From contig NZ_BIFQ01000001.1 in the NCBI RefSeq assembly GCF_003967515.1, positions 1,364,001-1,428,000 on the forward strand: a stretch of DNA of 64,000 bases, given 5' to 3'. Both the position numbers and the translations under genes were made by a program. This document shows positions 35,948-45,116 of this stretch, one piece after another. How positions within the stretch are numbered: the stretch's first letter is position 1; each line of letters begins with the position of its first letter. The stretch is from Dictyobacter aurantiacus (lineage in GTDB: Bacteria > Chloroflexota > Ktedonobacteria > Ktedonobacterales > Ktedonobacteraceae). The notes below the pieces were generated by a model. It searched no databases. It had not been told where the DNA came from and saw only the letters and a program-made list of their open reading frames with translations.

Positions 35948-36196
35948 GGTTTAAGACATCCTCCTTATAAAAAACACCAGCACACATTCTTAACGTGTAC
36001 TGGTCCCTTGGCGGGTAAAACAGGCAAGTACCTGCACTGCTTTTAAGACAAATCTACTCGATAATTTTTGATAGTGTAACATCTAGAATTGGAGGTCGTC
36101 AAATAGATCATTTCATACCCATGGCTGACTTTAAAATATGGCCCCTTCGGCTGCGGGTAATCGGGGCGTGACACTATTCAGCACTCCCATAACGAA
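35948..36196. other. guaB upstream region
   Basis: Apart from the promoter at 36073-36102 I see no gene. A short cccttcggctgcggg inverted repeat occurs near 36142. Confidence 0.4.
36073..36102 (-). promoter_or_regulatory. promoter of guaB
   Basis: On the minus strand, TTGACG (36102-36097), an 18-bp spacer and TACACT (36078-36073). Confidence 0.5.
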
Positions 36197-36237
36197 AAAA
36201 GCTCCCCCGTATAAAATAGGCAGGGAAGCTTTTTCTA
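36197..36237 (-). terminator. terminator of small membrane protein gene
   Basis: On the minus strand, aaaagcttccctgcc pairs with the ggggagcttttt side across a short AT loop. It lies 24 bp after the stop at 36261. Confidence 0.6.
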
Positions 36238-36260
36238 TCTGTATGGTCGCTTACTAAGAG

Positions 36261-36428
36261 TTATAGGGTGCGGCGACCACGTGAACCCATCACCAGGTTG
36301 TAGATGATAACGACAACGGCGATGACCAGCAGAATGTGAATCAATGCGCTGGAAACGTGCAGGACGAGAAATCCAAGCAGCCAGAGGATGAACAATACAA
36401 CGGCTACTGCCCAAAGTAAACCAACCAT
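36261..36428 (-). CDS. 55-residue lmo0937-type membrane protein
   Basis: The protein starts MVGLLWAVAVVLFILWLLGF, has a second helix (HILLVIAVVVIIYNLVMG), and ends in the basic tail SRGRRTL. Two short helices with this spacing are typical of lmo0937/DUF5670 family proteins of unknown function. AAAGGAG precedes ATG by 7 bp and a terminator follows, so the gene is well supported despite its size. Confidence 0.8.
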   Translation of the reverse strand: MVGLLWAVAVVLFILWLLGFLVLHVSSALIHILLVIAVVVIIYNLVMGSRGRRTL

Positions 36429-36570
36429 GATGTATCTCCTTTGACAAAAAGGTTAAAACTGACAAAAATGTATTTTCCGATTATGACTTGTGGAAACATT
36501 CTTTATGTAACCACTTTATATACGATTCACGAACCAAAATAGATGTACAATCTTAACGGGACCATTTAAA

Positions 36571-36680
36571 TGCCGCCTTCGGCGGCAGTGGGGAAGGAGG
36601 AGGAAGCGGGGACATGATCATGCCCCCGGCATGCTCGCCCGCACCCCGCAAGGGGCTAGCCGCCCCTTGAGCCCGCTAAG
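36571..36680. repeat. GC-rich repeat element
   Basis: tgccgccttcggcggca starts a GC-rich stretch containing catgatcatg and ccgcaaggggctagccgccc inverted repeats. It is related in its end to the repeats at 19660-19895. No gene is seen. Confidence 0.5.
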
Positions 36681-36841
36681 CGCTACTTTCAAAAAACTCT
36701 ACGATCCTAAGGCTACGCTTGTCATCTGGCCAAAACTGCTGTACTTTATACAAAGGATTTCTAATTTCTGGTTGATGCGATCCTGGGCGCTGTGTTTCAG
36801 GTCGCGTCCATGAAATGGTTACATATTAAGGAGTAGCTCTT

Positions 36842-37810
36842 ATGTCTGCTCACACGCAGACAACGACACATATGGTACAGCCGCAATCGTCAGATGGCGC
36901 GGCCATCGTCGTTGAGAATTTCAGCAAAAGCTACGGCGCGCATCGCGTCGTCGATCATTTACAATTTCAGGTTCAGCCCGGAGAGGTATTCGCTCTGCTG
37001 GGCCCTAATGGCGCGGGCAAAACGACAACGGTTGAGACCCTGGAGGGCTATCGGACTCCCGATGAGGGGACGATTCGCGTGCTGGGACTCGATCCTGTGC
37101 GCCAGGCTCAGGCGTTAAAGCCCCGCATCGGCGTCATGCTGCAGCAGGATGGCCTCTACCCCGCTCTGACGGCCCGCGAGGTGCTCAGTCTGTTCGCGGG
37201 CTACTACGCGCAACCACAGGCGGTGGATGCGCTGTTGGAACGAGTGGGACTGACTTCGGCGGCCAGAACACGCTGTCGCCGTCTTTCGGGTGGCCAGAAA
37301 CGCCGCCTGGCGCTGGCAGTGGCCCTGGTCGGCAATCCTGAACTGGTCTTTCTGGACGAGCCTACGGCGGGCATGGATCCCCAGGCGCGCCAGACGACCT
37401 GGGAGATTGTGCGCGAACTGAAGCGCAGCGGCGTGACCATCCTGCTCACCACCCATCTAATGGACGAGGCGGAGCGGCTGGCCGATCGCGTCGCCATTAT
37501 TGACCATGGTCAGTTGATCGCGATGGATACACCGGGCAACCTCACCGGCGGCCAGAACGCCAATATCGTGCGCTTCGTAGCGCCCGAAGGACTGGACTGC
37601 ACGCGACTGGCGGCGCTACCCGCGGCGAAAAGCGCGGAAGAGGTACGTGCCGGGAGCTACGTCATTGAGTCCGATAACATTCCAACGCTCCTGGTGGAGT
37701 TAACCACCTGGCTACGAGATCAGAACATCGCTCTCTCTGAGCTACGCGTAGGCCACGGCTCACTGGAAGATCTCTTCTTACGCTTAACTGGATCAGAGGT
37801 ACGAGATTAA
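36842..37810 (+). CDS. ABC-2 type exporter ATP-binding protein (DrrA/CcmA-like)
   Basis: A 322-residue protein. ABC domain: Walker A GPNGAGKTT, Q-loop GVMLQQDGLYPALT, signature RLSGGQKRRLALAVALVG, Walker B LVFLDEPTAGMDPQAR, and H-loop TTHLMDEAERLADR. The C-terminal region of about 90 residues is typical of drug or lipid exporters. It powers the permease encoded 4 bp downstream. AAGGAG lies before ATG. The substrate is unknown. Confidence 0.92.
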   Translation: MSAHTQTTTHMVQPQSSDGAAIVVENFSKSYGAHRVVDHLQFQVQPGEVFALLGPNGAGKTTTVETLEGYRTPDEGTIRVLGLDPVRQAQALKPRIGVMLQQDGLYPALTAREVLSLFAGYYAQPQAVDALLERVGLTSAARTRCRRLSGGQKRRLALAVALVGNPELVFLDEPTAGMDPQARQTTWEIVRELKRSGVTILLTTHLMDEAERLADRVAIIDHGQLIAMDTPGNLTGGQNANIVRFVAPEGLDCTRLAALPAAKSAEEVRAGSYVIESDNIPTLLVELTTWLRDQNIALSELRVGHGSLEDLFLRLTGSEVRD

Positions 37811-37814
37811 CATC

Positions 37815-38612
37815 ATGGCCACACATTCATCATTAACAACAGATACGACACAAGCTCAGCGTAATAATGCGCCTGCCTCAACAGGACGTCAGATCCTCAA
37901 GCAGACGCAGTTCGAGCTATTGCTCACCAGCAGGCGCGGAGAAAACGTGCTGGTCACACTGATCATTCCTGTGATGCTGCTCGTTTTCTTTGCCTCACTG
38001 CGCATCATTCCTATTGGTCCAGGCGAGAACGCGGCATCGTTCCTGCTACCAGGCATCCTGGCTATCGCTATTATGGCCGCTGGCATGGTCAACCTGGGTA
38101 TCGCGACCGCCTATGAACGTTACTATGGTGTGCTCAAGCGCCTGGGCAGTTCCCCACTGTCTCGCAGCGGACTCATTATCGCCAAGATCATCTCGATACT
38201 GGTTCTGGAAGTGGTGCAGGTCTTGCTGCTGGTTGGCGTGGCGATGGCGCTCTACGGCTGGCGGCCGGTCGGCTCAATGCCTTTCGCGCTGCTCTCGATC
38301 GCACTGGGCACCATCACCTTCGCGGCCCTGGGACTGGCGATGGCGGGCGCACTCCGCGCGGAGATGACGCTGGCAGGAGCGAACGCGCTGTTTTTGGTCT
38401 TCATCCTGCTGGGTGGTGGCATCCTGCCACTGGACCATCTGCCGGCGCCGCTTGCGGCTCTTGCCCAACTGCTACCAGCCTCGGCGCTCACACAGGCCCT
38501 GCAACAAACGATGTCCAGCCATGGTAGCTTCCCGCTCTATCCTATCCTGCTGCTGGCCTTCTGGGCTATCGTGATCCTGCTGGTCGCGATTCGCACCTTT
38601 AAATGGGAGTAG
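37815..38612 (+). CDS. ABC-2 type transporter permease
   Basis: A 265-residue protein with six hydrophobic helices and the ABC-2 layout: an N-terminal cytoplasmic segment, LVTLIIPVMLLVFFASL, then FLLPGILAIAIMAAGMVNLG, and a final helix FWAIVILLVAIRTFKWE. It forms the membrane part of the exporter with the preceding ATPase. Only one permease gene is present, so it should homodimerise. Confidence 0.9.
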   Translation: MATHSSLTTDTTQAQRNNAPASTGRQILKQTQFELLLTSRRGENVLVTLIIPVMLLVFFASLRIIPIGPGENAASFLLPGILAIAIMAAGMVNLGIATAYERYYGVLKRLGSSPLSRSGLIIAKIISILVLEVVQVLLLVGVAMALYGWRPVGSMPFALLSIALGTITFAALGLAMAGALRAEMTLAGANALFLVFILLGGGILPLDHLPAPLAALAQLLPASALTQALQQTMSSHGSFPLYPILLLAFWAIVILLVAIRTFKWE

Positions 38613-38654
38613 GTGCGTCCCTCACGGGCGCTTCCTCCTCGCACCGGCGCGTGA

Positions 38655-39170
38655 TTAATTCGCGCGCCGACTCACCTGGGGCACTTCGGCTTCCTCTTCA
38701 TCTTCATAATAGTCCTCGTCATACTCCTGTGACTGCGTCAACTGGAACACAGCAACCAGGAACATGACCAGCATGATGATGTGGAGAACCGTACACCAGG
38801 CGCAGATGTTATGCAGGTAAACCAGTTCGGCATAGACCAGGTAGAGGGCGGTCAGCACACCAGTGGCGAACCAGATCGCTTCCACGATTTTGAGCAGGCG
38901 CTCCTGCGACCAGATCTTCCAGGCGGCAAAGGCCAGGGCGCCGCTTACCAGAAACCAGAGCAAGCCAGGCACGGAGATGGGGATAGTTGTACCCGGCACG
39001 ACCGAGAATGAGCTCGAAAGTACCCGTTCACAGTTGACGATGCCACTGGTGGAACAAACAACCGGCACTTTATCATAGTGGGCAATCGTCAGATAAATGG
39101 AGATAGCTACACCAACAACCGACAAAATCATATAGATAAACTGGGCACCATAGCTACGAAAATACGTCAT
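38655..39170 (-). CDS. vitamin K epoxide reductase (VKOR) family protein
   Basis: A 171-residue protein with four to five membrane helices. The loop cysteine pair is in VCSTSGIVNCERVL and the active CxxC is HNICAWC. Bacterial VKOR homologues reoxidise a thioredoxin-like partner by passing electrons to quinone, replacing DsbB. No fused thioredoxin domain is present; the DUF929 CxxC protein at 13168 is a possible partner (inference). An acidic tail (YDEDYYEDEEEAE) faces the cytoplasm. The start was placed at MTYFRSYG; an in-frame start at 39215 is weaker. Confidence 0.88.
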   Translation of the reverse strand: MTYFRSYGAQFIYMILSVVGVAISIYLTIAHYDKVPVVCSTSGIVNCERVLSSSFSVVPGTTIPISVPGLLWFLVSGALAFAAWKIWSQERLLKIVEAIWFATGVLTALYLVYAELVYLHNICAWCTVLHIIMLVMFLVAVFQLTQSQEYDEDYYEDEEEAEVPQVSRRAN

Positions 39171-39345
39171 GCAAACCTCGCTGGCCTCTATGTTGAACTT
39201 AGTATAGGATGGCATTACTCACTATGCTCTACCAGGATAGCATAAAACCGAGCACAACCACTTGTCAATGAATTCTCTACCGCTCTGATACATTTATATA
39301 CGCACACGCTTCATCGCGGTAGAGAATCTCATCACGACTATCTAT

Positions 39346-40383
39346 CTATTCCTGTACAACTTCATTTACGACAGGAGATGTTACCTGGTCGGAGAAGTGG
39401 CAGGCCGCGTAATGCTCATGACCTTCCTTGGCTTCGAATGCGGGTTCCACCTCGCGGCATATCTTCTGCGCCATAGGGCAGCGCGTATGGAAACGACAAC
39501 CCGCTGGCATATGCATGGGACTTGGCAGGTCACCGGTCAGGATGATGCGCTGCCGCTTCTTCTCAATCCGTGGATCCGGAATGGGAACCGCCGAGAGCAG
39601 GGCACGCGTGTAGGGATGTTTGGGAGCTGTGTAGAGCTCATCTCGGTCCGCCAGCTCGACGATCCTGCCCAGGTACATAACAGCCACGCGGTCCGCCACG
39701 TGGCGGACAACGCTCAGGTCGTGCGAGACAAACAGATAGGTCAGGTTGAAGCGGCGCTGCAGACTCTGCAGCAGATTCAGGACCTGTGCCCGCACCGAGA
39801 CATCGAGCGCTGAGACCGGCTCATCAGCGATAATAAGCTCGGGATTCAGCGCCAGGGCGCGCGCTACCGCGATGCGCTGGCGCTGGCCCCCACTAAATTC
39901 ATGGGGATAGCGGTCGATATACTCAGAACGCAGACCGACCAGGCGCAATAACTCTTCCGTCCTGGTGCGAATCTCCTGCTTGCCCCCCATCTGGTAAATA
40001 TGCATGGGCTCCGCGATCAACGAGCCAATCGTAAAACGGGGATTGAGAGAGGCAAAGGGGTCCTGAAAGATCATCTGGACCTGCCTGCGCATCTTCCACA
40101 GGGCCTCACTATCCATCGTTACCAGGTCCTGACCATCAAAAAGCACCTGGCCGGCGGTCGGCTTATATAAACGGATAATTGAGCGACCAATCGTGGTTTT
40201 ACCGGAGCCGCTTTCACCCACCAGGCCCAGCGTTTGACCACGCTCAATGCTAAAGCTTACGTCGTCGACCGCCTGTACGTTTCCGACGGTACGCTGGAAA
40301 ATAATGCCCCGGGTCACAGGAAAATACATCTTCAGGTTGCGCACATCAAGCAACACCTTGCTGCCCACTGCTGTCTCGGCCAT
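39346..40383 (-). CDS. oligopeptide/dipeptide ABC transporter ATPase (OppF/DppF type)
   Basis: A 345-residue protein. Walker A GESGSGKTTIGRSI, signature EFSGGQRQRIAVARAL, Walker B LIIADEPVSALDVS, and the OppF-type C-terminal extension with YTRALLSAVPIPDP and the Cys-containing GCRFHTRCPMAQKIC, which can hold an iron-sulfur cluster in relatives. It is the second gene after an OppD-type ATPase (33-bp gap). No permease or binding-protein gene is next to the pair. Confidence 0.93.
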   Translation of the reverse strand: MAETAVGSKVLLDVRNLKMYFPVTRGIIFQRTVGNVQAVDDVSFSIERGQTLGLVGESGSGKTTIGRSIIRLYKPTAGQVLFDGQDLVTMDSEALWKMRRQVQMIFQDPFASLNPRFTIGSLIAEPMHIYQMGGKQEIRTRTEELLRLVGLRSEYIDRYPHEFSGGQRQRIAVARALALNPELIIADEPVSALDVSVRAQVLNLLQSLQRRFNLTYLFVSHDLSVVRHVADRVAVMYLGRIVELADRDELYTAPKHPYTRALLSAVPIPDPRIEKKRQRIILTGDLPSPMHMPAGCRFHTRCPMAQKICREVEPAFEAKEGHEHYAACHFSDQVTSPVVNEVVQE

Positions 40384-40416
40384 CGTCGCGACCTCCTTTC
40401 AGCCTATAAATGACTA

Positions 40417-41493
40417 TCATCCCTGCGAAACCTTCTCGCCAGCAGTTTGAAACACCGTCTGTAAAGCCTGGCGTCGCGCCTGTTGACGCTGACGAGCCAT
40501 GCTCTGCTGTTTGGGATCGGTCACGTCAGCCCAGCAGGCTTTACGATGGGCCGGCTGGCCGGTTAACGCTTCCAACGGGGGCATTTCTCGGCAGGCCGCG
40601 CGCGCAAATGAGCAACGAGGCATAAAAGGACAGCCCGTGGGGGGTCGCAGTAGATCAGGTGGCGAACCCTCGATCGTATTAAGTTCCTGCTGTCGTGCTT
40701 CGTCCAGGCGCGGCACCGAAGAGAGCAGACCCAGGGTATAGGGATGGCGGGGATTAGCAAAGAGCTCGTCGGTCGGCCCCTCCTCCACCACTTTCCCCGC
40801 GTACATTACGACCACGCGATCGGCAATCCCCGCTACAACTCCCAGATCGTGGGTAATCAAAATAAGCGATGTGCCCAGGTCTTTACAGACCCCGCTGATC
40901 AATTCGAGGATCTGGGCCTGCACGGTAACGTCAAGGGCGGTCGTGGGCTCATCGGCGATCAACAGGCGGGGATTGCAGGCCAGAGCGATGGCGATCATCA
41001 CACGCTGGCGCATGCCGCCGCTGAACTGGTGCGGAAAGGCGTCTACACGATGCTGAGGATCTGGAATACCCACCTGCTCCAGTAACTCAATAGACCGCCT
41101 GCGCGCCTCACCACTTCCCAGCTTCAGATGGATGCGTAACCCTTCGGCGATCTGCTTGCCAATCGTCATGGTGGGATTCAAGCAGGCCATGGGGTCCTGA
41201 AAAATCATGCCGATCTGTCCGCCGCGAATGCCACGCATAGCCTTCTCGGACAGATCCAGCAGGTTCTTTCCGGCGAAAAAGACCTCACCGCCCATATACT
41301 CACCCGGCGGCTGGGGCACCAGGCGCATAATAGAAAGGGCGGTCACGCTTTTGCCGCAACCACTCTCTCCTACCAGCGCTACCTTCTCACCAGGCCTGAC
41401 CGCAAAACTGACGCCATCTACCGCATGCACATAGCCGGCCCTGGTTTTGAAGTGTGTCTTCAGGTCCTGTACATCTAAGAGATACTCCTTCAA
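40417..41493 (-). CDS. oligopeptide/dipeptide ABC transporter ATPase (OppD/DppD type)
   Basis: A 358-residue protein with Walker [15 protein letters not shown], signature [15 protein letters not shown], Walker [15 protein letters not shown], and the C-terminal Opp/Dpp module ([14 protein letters not shown], then [15 protein letters not shown]). The start was placed at a TTG at 41493 preceded by AAGGAG at 9 bp, giving the usual [15 protein letters not shown]. The alternative ATG at 41562 adds 23 residues and its only site (AGGGA) abuts the codon. It precedes the OppF-type gene and follows recQ by about 120 bp. Confidence 0.92.
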   Translation of the reverse strand: MKEYLLDVQDLKTHFKTRAGYVHAVDGVSFAVRPGEKVALVGESGCGKSVTALSIMRLVPQPPGEYMGGEVFFAGKNLLDLSEKAMRGIRGGQIGMIFQDPMACLNPTMTIGKQIAEGLRIHLKLGSGEARRRSIELLEQVGIPDPQHRVDAFPHQFSGGMRQRVMIAIALACNPRLLIADEPTTALDVTVQAQILELISGVCKDLGTSLILITHDLGVVAGIADRVVVMYAGKVVEEGPTDELFANPRHPYTLGLLSSVPRLDEARQQELNTIEGSPPDLLRPPTGCPFMPRCSFARAACREMPPLEALTGQPAHRKACWADVTDPKQQSMARQRQQARRQALQTVFQTAGEKVSQG

Positions 41494-41616
41494 ATCATAC
41501 GTCTCCTTGCTATCAACGATTGTCGTCCCGACACGAGTTGAGCTATCGAGAGAAAAAAACATTCCCTATCATATGAGACGTCGGACTGATAGAAAAAGTG
41601 AAAGTATATCTCAGAC

Positions 41617-43272
41617 TCAGGATGCAGCTGCGAGAATACCACGCTCCACGACCAGATCAACAAACAGGGTTTTATAGCCCACTTCATTGAAGAGCACCAC
41701 CATTTTGTCGCCTTCATAACGTAGCACTATGCCATCGCCCCAGCTTTTATGCATGACTTTGCTGTTGATCGGGAAGGGCTGCTGGGCGTTATCGGTCACC
41801 GTGATGCCCGCGTCACAGTTATCACAGTTATAGCAGGGGGGATTGTCCATGCTTTCGCCAAAGTAATTCAAAAGGAATTCGCGCCGGCAGTCGCCGACTT
41901 CGGCATAACTACGGATCATTTCGATGCGCGAACGATCGTACTCGCGCCGCGATTGGTGCGCCTCCATCGCCTCCTGCATCACCTCATCAAGATTATTGAT
42001 GTGACCATTGGACATCACTTCTCCTGTGGACAGGATGGTGATTGCGTCTCCCTCTTCCAGACGCGTCAGAGCTTCAGTCAATTTTGAACGTGAAAGATGC
42101 GTCTCCTCCGAGAGCGCCTGCAGGGTTACGGGCTCGGTCTGTTCTTGCAGGACACGAGCCACCAGTTCCACCTGGTCGATATCGATGCGGCCAGCACCGG
42201 CGAAGAAACGATGGATGCGCAGATCTTCGGTGCGGTAAAACAGGATAGCCCTGGCAGGAAGACCATCACGGCCCGCTCGCCCCACCTCCTGATAGTATGA
42301 ATCCAGCGAGTCGCTGATATCGTAGTGATAGACAAAGCGCACATTCGGCTTATCAATGCCCATCCCAAAGGCTACCGTGGCGACGATGACCTCGATCTCG
42401 TCATGCATAAACTGGTTCTGCACCTGCTCACGATCGACTGCACGCATTCCCGCATGGTAGAAAGCCGCTTTGACGCCTCGTTCGCAGAGTGCCCCGGCGA
42501 TCTCTTCGGAGTGTTTGCGCGTCGCGGTATAGATGATGCCGGGTCGCTCGCTTTCCAGGACGCGTTCCAGCAGGGCATTCCTCTTATCCGCCTCACTCCG
42601 AAACTTCTCAACACCCAGCCAGATATTGGGTCGGTCAAATCCCTGCACGACGATTTGCGGATCATTCATCTGCAAGCGTTCGATGATCTCTTCACGTACC
42701 AGGGGCGCGGCGGTGGCGGTCAAGGCGACCACCGTTGGATGGCCGAGGGCCTGGATCACAGAGTTCAGGCGTAGATACTCAGGTCGGAAGTCATGTCCCC
42801 ATTCGCTGATGCAGTGGGCCTCGTCAATAACGAAAAGCGCTGGCTGCGCGGCCTTTAGCTGCTCAAGCATATCTTCGTTATTGAACTGTTCCGGGGCCAG
42901 AAAGAGAAAGTTAAGCTCACGCTTTTTGAGCCGCCCCAGCACTTCCGCACGCTCAGCCTCTCGCATCGTTGAGTTGATCAGAGCCGCGTTCCCCACATTG
43001 AGATCCTCTATCGCTTCTACCTGGTCGCGCTGCAGGGCGATCAACGGCGACACGATAATCGCCGGACCCTTCAGCAGCAGGGCGGTCACCTGGTAAATCA
43101 AGGATTTACCCAGGCCAGTAGGTAAAATTGCGATGGTGTCTTGACCGTCTAAAATCGAACGGATCGCCGCCGCCTGGCCAGGCCGTAGCTCTTCATAACC
43201 AAATTTCTCACGCGTAATCCGCTCGAGTTGACGCGTGCTCTTTCGTCTAATCATCCCGGTCATCCATTTCAT
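41617..43272 (-). CDS. recQ: RecQ family ATP-dependent DNA helicase
   Basis: A 551-residue helicase. Motif 0/I FGYEELRPGQ and LPTGLGKS, motif II VIDEAHCISEWGHDFRPEY, motif III ALTATA, motif V/VI ATVAFGMGIDKPNVRFV and YQEVGRAGRDG. The zinc-binding subdomain has YNCDNCDAGI, but no HRDC domain follows. Instead the last about 60 residues (VMHKSWGDGIVLRYEGDKMV) resemble the small beta domain found at the end of UvrD-type helicases (DUF3553-like). RecQ unwinds branched DNA in recombination and repair. No good ribosome binding site precedes the ATG; later ATGs at +3 and +6 codons are possible. Confidence 0.93.
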   Translation of the reverse strand: MKWMTGMIRRKSTRQLERITREKFGYEELRPGQAAAIRSILDGQDTIAILPTGLGKSLIYQVTALLLKGPAIIVSPLIALQRDQVEAIEDLNVGNAALINSTMREAERAEVLGRLKKRELNFLFLAPEQFNNEDMLEQLKAAQPALFVIDEAHCISEWGHDFRPEYLRLNSVIQALGHPTVVALTATAAPLVREEIIERLQMNDPQIVVQGFDRPNIWLGVEKFRSEADKRNALLERVLESERPGIIYTATRKHSEEIAGALCERGVKAAFYHAGMRAVDREQVQNQFMHDEIEVIVATVAFGMGIDKPNVRFVYHYDISDSLDSYYQEVGRAGRDGLPARAILFYRTEDLRIHRFFAGAGRIDIDQVELVARVLQEQTEPVTLQALSEETHLSRSKLTEALTRLEEGDAITILSTGEVMSNGHINNLDEVMQEAMEAHQSRREYDRSRIEMIRSYAEVGDCRREFLLNYFGESMDNPPCYNCDNCDAGITVTDNAQQPFPINSKVMHKSWGDGIVLRYEGDKMVVLFNEVGYKTLFVDLVVERGILAAAS

Positions 43273-43366
43273 CTATTGTTTTTTGCTTCATTGCAACATT
43301 TTTTATAGTTATCGCAATAAGAGGGACGCGGGCTCATAGCACATGTGTTGCGCAATGTGTTTAGAC

Positions 43367-43562
43367 AGTGTCTGATTCTCATGATCATCGCCTGCAGCAT
43401 GCTTGAGCTTTCGCACCTCTGGTGCTCACAAATCCATGGTGTGTTGGTGCAGCAGGGGCGCTTTCGCGCCCCTGTTGCACCAACACACAAAACCAGTGCG
43501 GCCGCGTAGCGGACGCATGTGTAGGGGCGTTCATGTCCCCAGGGTGATGAGAGTCAGACACT
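43367..43562 (+). repeat. full-length variable-stem palindromic element with terminal inverted repeats
   Basis: agtgtctgattctcat at the left and atgagagtcagacact at the right are 16-bp inverted repeats with one mismatch. Inside are catgatcatcgcctgcagc and gagctttcgcacctctggtg, then a palindrome at 43439-43489 (arms gtgtgttggtgcagcagggg), then the right module (agtgcggccgcgtagcggac, then gttcatgtcccc). It encodes no protein. It is the best reference copy of the family. Confidence 0.8.
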
Positions 43563-43658
43563 CTCAGAGAGCCAGCGCGAATACTATATATATAAGAAAC
43601 GGATGATAAAGATAAACAGATGAACTCATGCATAAAGAGAAGATAAGGCCTGAGGATT

Positions 43659-45116
43659 TCAGGCTAACGCGCCACTATCTCCATAGCTGATGGTCCAGAT
43701 GGCGTGGGTTTGTGGGATAGAAGACGTCAGATCCTGGCGCTGCGCGTAATTGTCTTCAGAGAGAGGTAGCTTCATAAAAAGAGCGCGCCGATCGTCCGGA
43801 AAATTTTGAATCTCCATGTGTCCATTGTGCCGCTCCACTATCTTGCGCGCAATGTAAAAGCCCGCGCCCAGTGAGTGCGCACCCTGGTCGCGCAGGGTGA
43901 GAATGGCTTCTTTGCCCACCTGTTGTAACGTAATGGTGGTCGGATATTGCTGGCGGATCGAGCTCTGGGTGCTGTCGATGAGCGTGCTCAATACCTGGCG
44001 GATCTGCTTCTCATCGACTTCCACCTCCAATGGTCCGGCCAGACCCTGATGCTCGAGCTGCATATCAGTATCGGAGGTCTCTTCCTGCAAGATACTATGG
44101 CAGAGACGGGCCAGGTCACAGCGCTGTCGGCGCAGGATGAAGCGCTGCGTATCAATGCTGGATGTGTTGAGTAGTTCATGCACCAGCGCCTCGGTCCGCT
44201 CAATCGACTCCTCAATGGTACTAAAACTCCTGGTCACAATCTCGGAGAGCTCGCTGCCCTCTAATTTCTGGCGTAAAAGCTGAGTCAGGCTTTTCAGACG
44301 CGTGATCGGCTCTTTAAGCTCCTGTGATACCAGGCTGAGTACTTTATCCTTGGTGGTATGTGCCTCGGCCAGCTCTTCTGTGCGCTGCTGCACCAGCCGC
44401 TCCAGGGAGCGCGTGTAAAGCTCCAGAGCCTGCTGCTGTTCCTGTACCTGGCGGCGCAATTGGCAGGTCTGGATAGCACGCAGCAAGGCGGCCACAAAGT
44501 TATCGCGCTCAATGGGCTTCTGGATATAATCATAAGCACCCCCACGCAGAGCCTGGATCGCCAGATTGTGTTCTCCGTGACCGGTAATCAGGATGGTCGG
44601 TGTATCGGGCTGGGATTCGCGAATTTTCGACAGTAGCGTCAGCCCATCCATCTCTGGCATCTTGATATCGCTCACGATGGCATCGTAGCGCTTTTCCTTT
44701 AATAACTGTAGCGCCATGGGGGCCGATTGGGCCGTGGAAACCTCCACGTGCGGCAGACGCAGTGAAATGGTTCTGGGTAATGCATGCAGCAGTGCGGGAT
44801 CATCATCCACAATTAAAATAGTGGGCGCCTGTTGCTGCTGCTGTGAAACAGCCTGCGCTACGATCTGCGGCGAAAAGCGAAAGTCGCAGGAGCGCGCCAG
44901 TAGTCCAGCGTGCAATCGTATGCCGACCTGGTCAAGCGTCACCAGGTACCAGCCGGCCGCATCTATAGCGACATGGCCTGGTATCCAGGAGCCAAAGACA
45001 TAAATTTCTATATTCTCGCCGCTAGACAATTCATGCCCATCTAACAGCAGACAATTCCGCTCCTCATCAAATGCCAGCGTACCGGTCATCTCATTAGTAT
45101 TTTTCTCATCCATCAT
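43659..45116 (-). CDS. response regulator fused to degenerate histidine kinase
   Basis: A 485-residue protein with three parts. Residues 1-80: a small beta domain (RNCLLLDGHELSSG, then WYLVTLDQVGIRLHAGL) resembling DUF5348. Residues about 97-215: a receiver with ILIVDDDPALL, phospho-Asp in VSDIKMPEMDG, and the KPIE lysine. Residues 215-470: a coiled coil then a HisKA/HATPase-like region. The phosphoacceptor His is replaced by Gln (SLVSQELKEPI), the N-box Asn is missing (LSTLIDSTQSSI) and the G1 box is reduced to LTLRDQGAH, so ATP-dependent autophosphorylation is unlikely. The start is the ATG at 45116. Confidence 0.85.
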   Translation of the reverse strand: MMDEKNTNEMTGTLAFDEERNCLLLDGHELSSGENIEIYVFGSWIPGHVAIDAAGWYLVTLDQVGIRLHAGLLARSCDFRFSPQIVAQAVSQQQQQAPTILIVDDDPALLHALPRTISLRLPHVEVSTAQSAPMALQLLKEKRYDAIVSDIKMPEMDGLTLLSKIRESQPDTPTILITGHGEHNLAIQALRGGAYDYIQKPIERDNFVAALLRAIQTCQLRRQVQEQQQALELYTRSLERLVQQRTEELAEAHTTKDKVLSLVSQELKEPITRLKSLTQLLRQKLEGSELSEIVTRSFSTIEESIERTEALVHELLNTSSIDTQRFILRRQRCDLARLCHSILQEETSDTDMQLEHQGLAGPLEVEVDEKQIRQVLSTLIDSTQSSIRQQYPTTITLQQVGKEAILTLRDQGAHSLGAGFYIARKIVERHNGHMEIQNFPDDRRALFMKLPLSEDNYAQRQDLTSSIPQTHAIWTISYGDSGALA

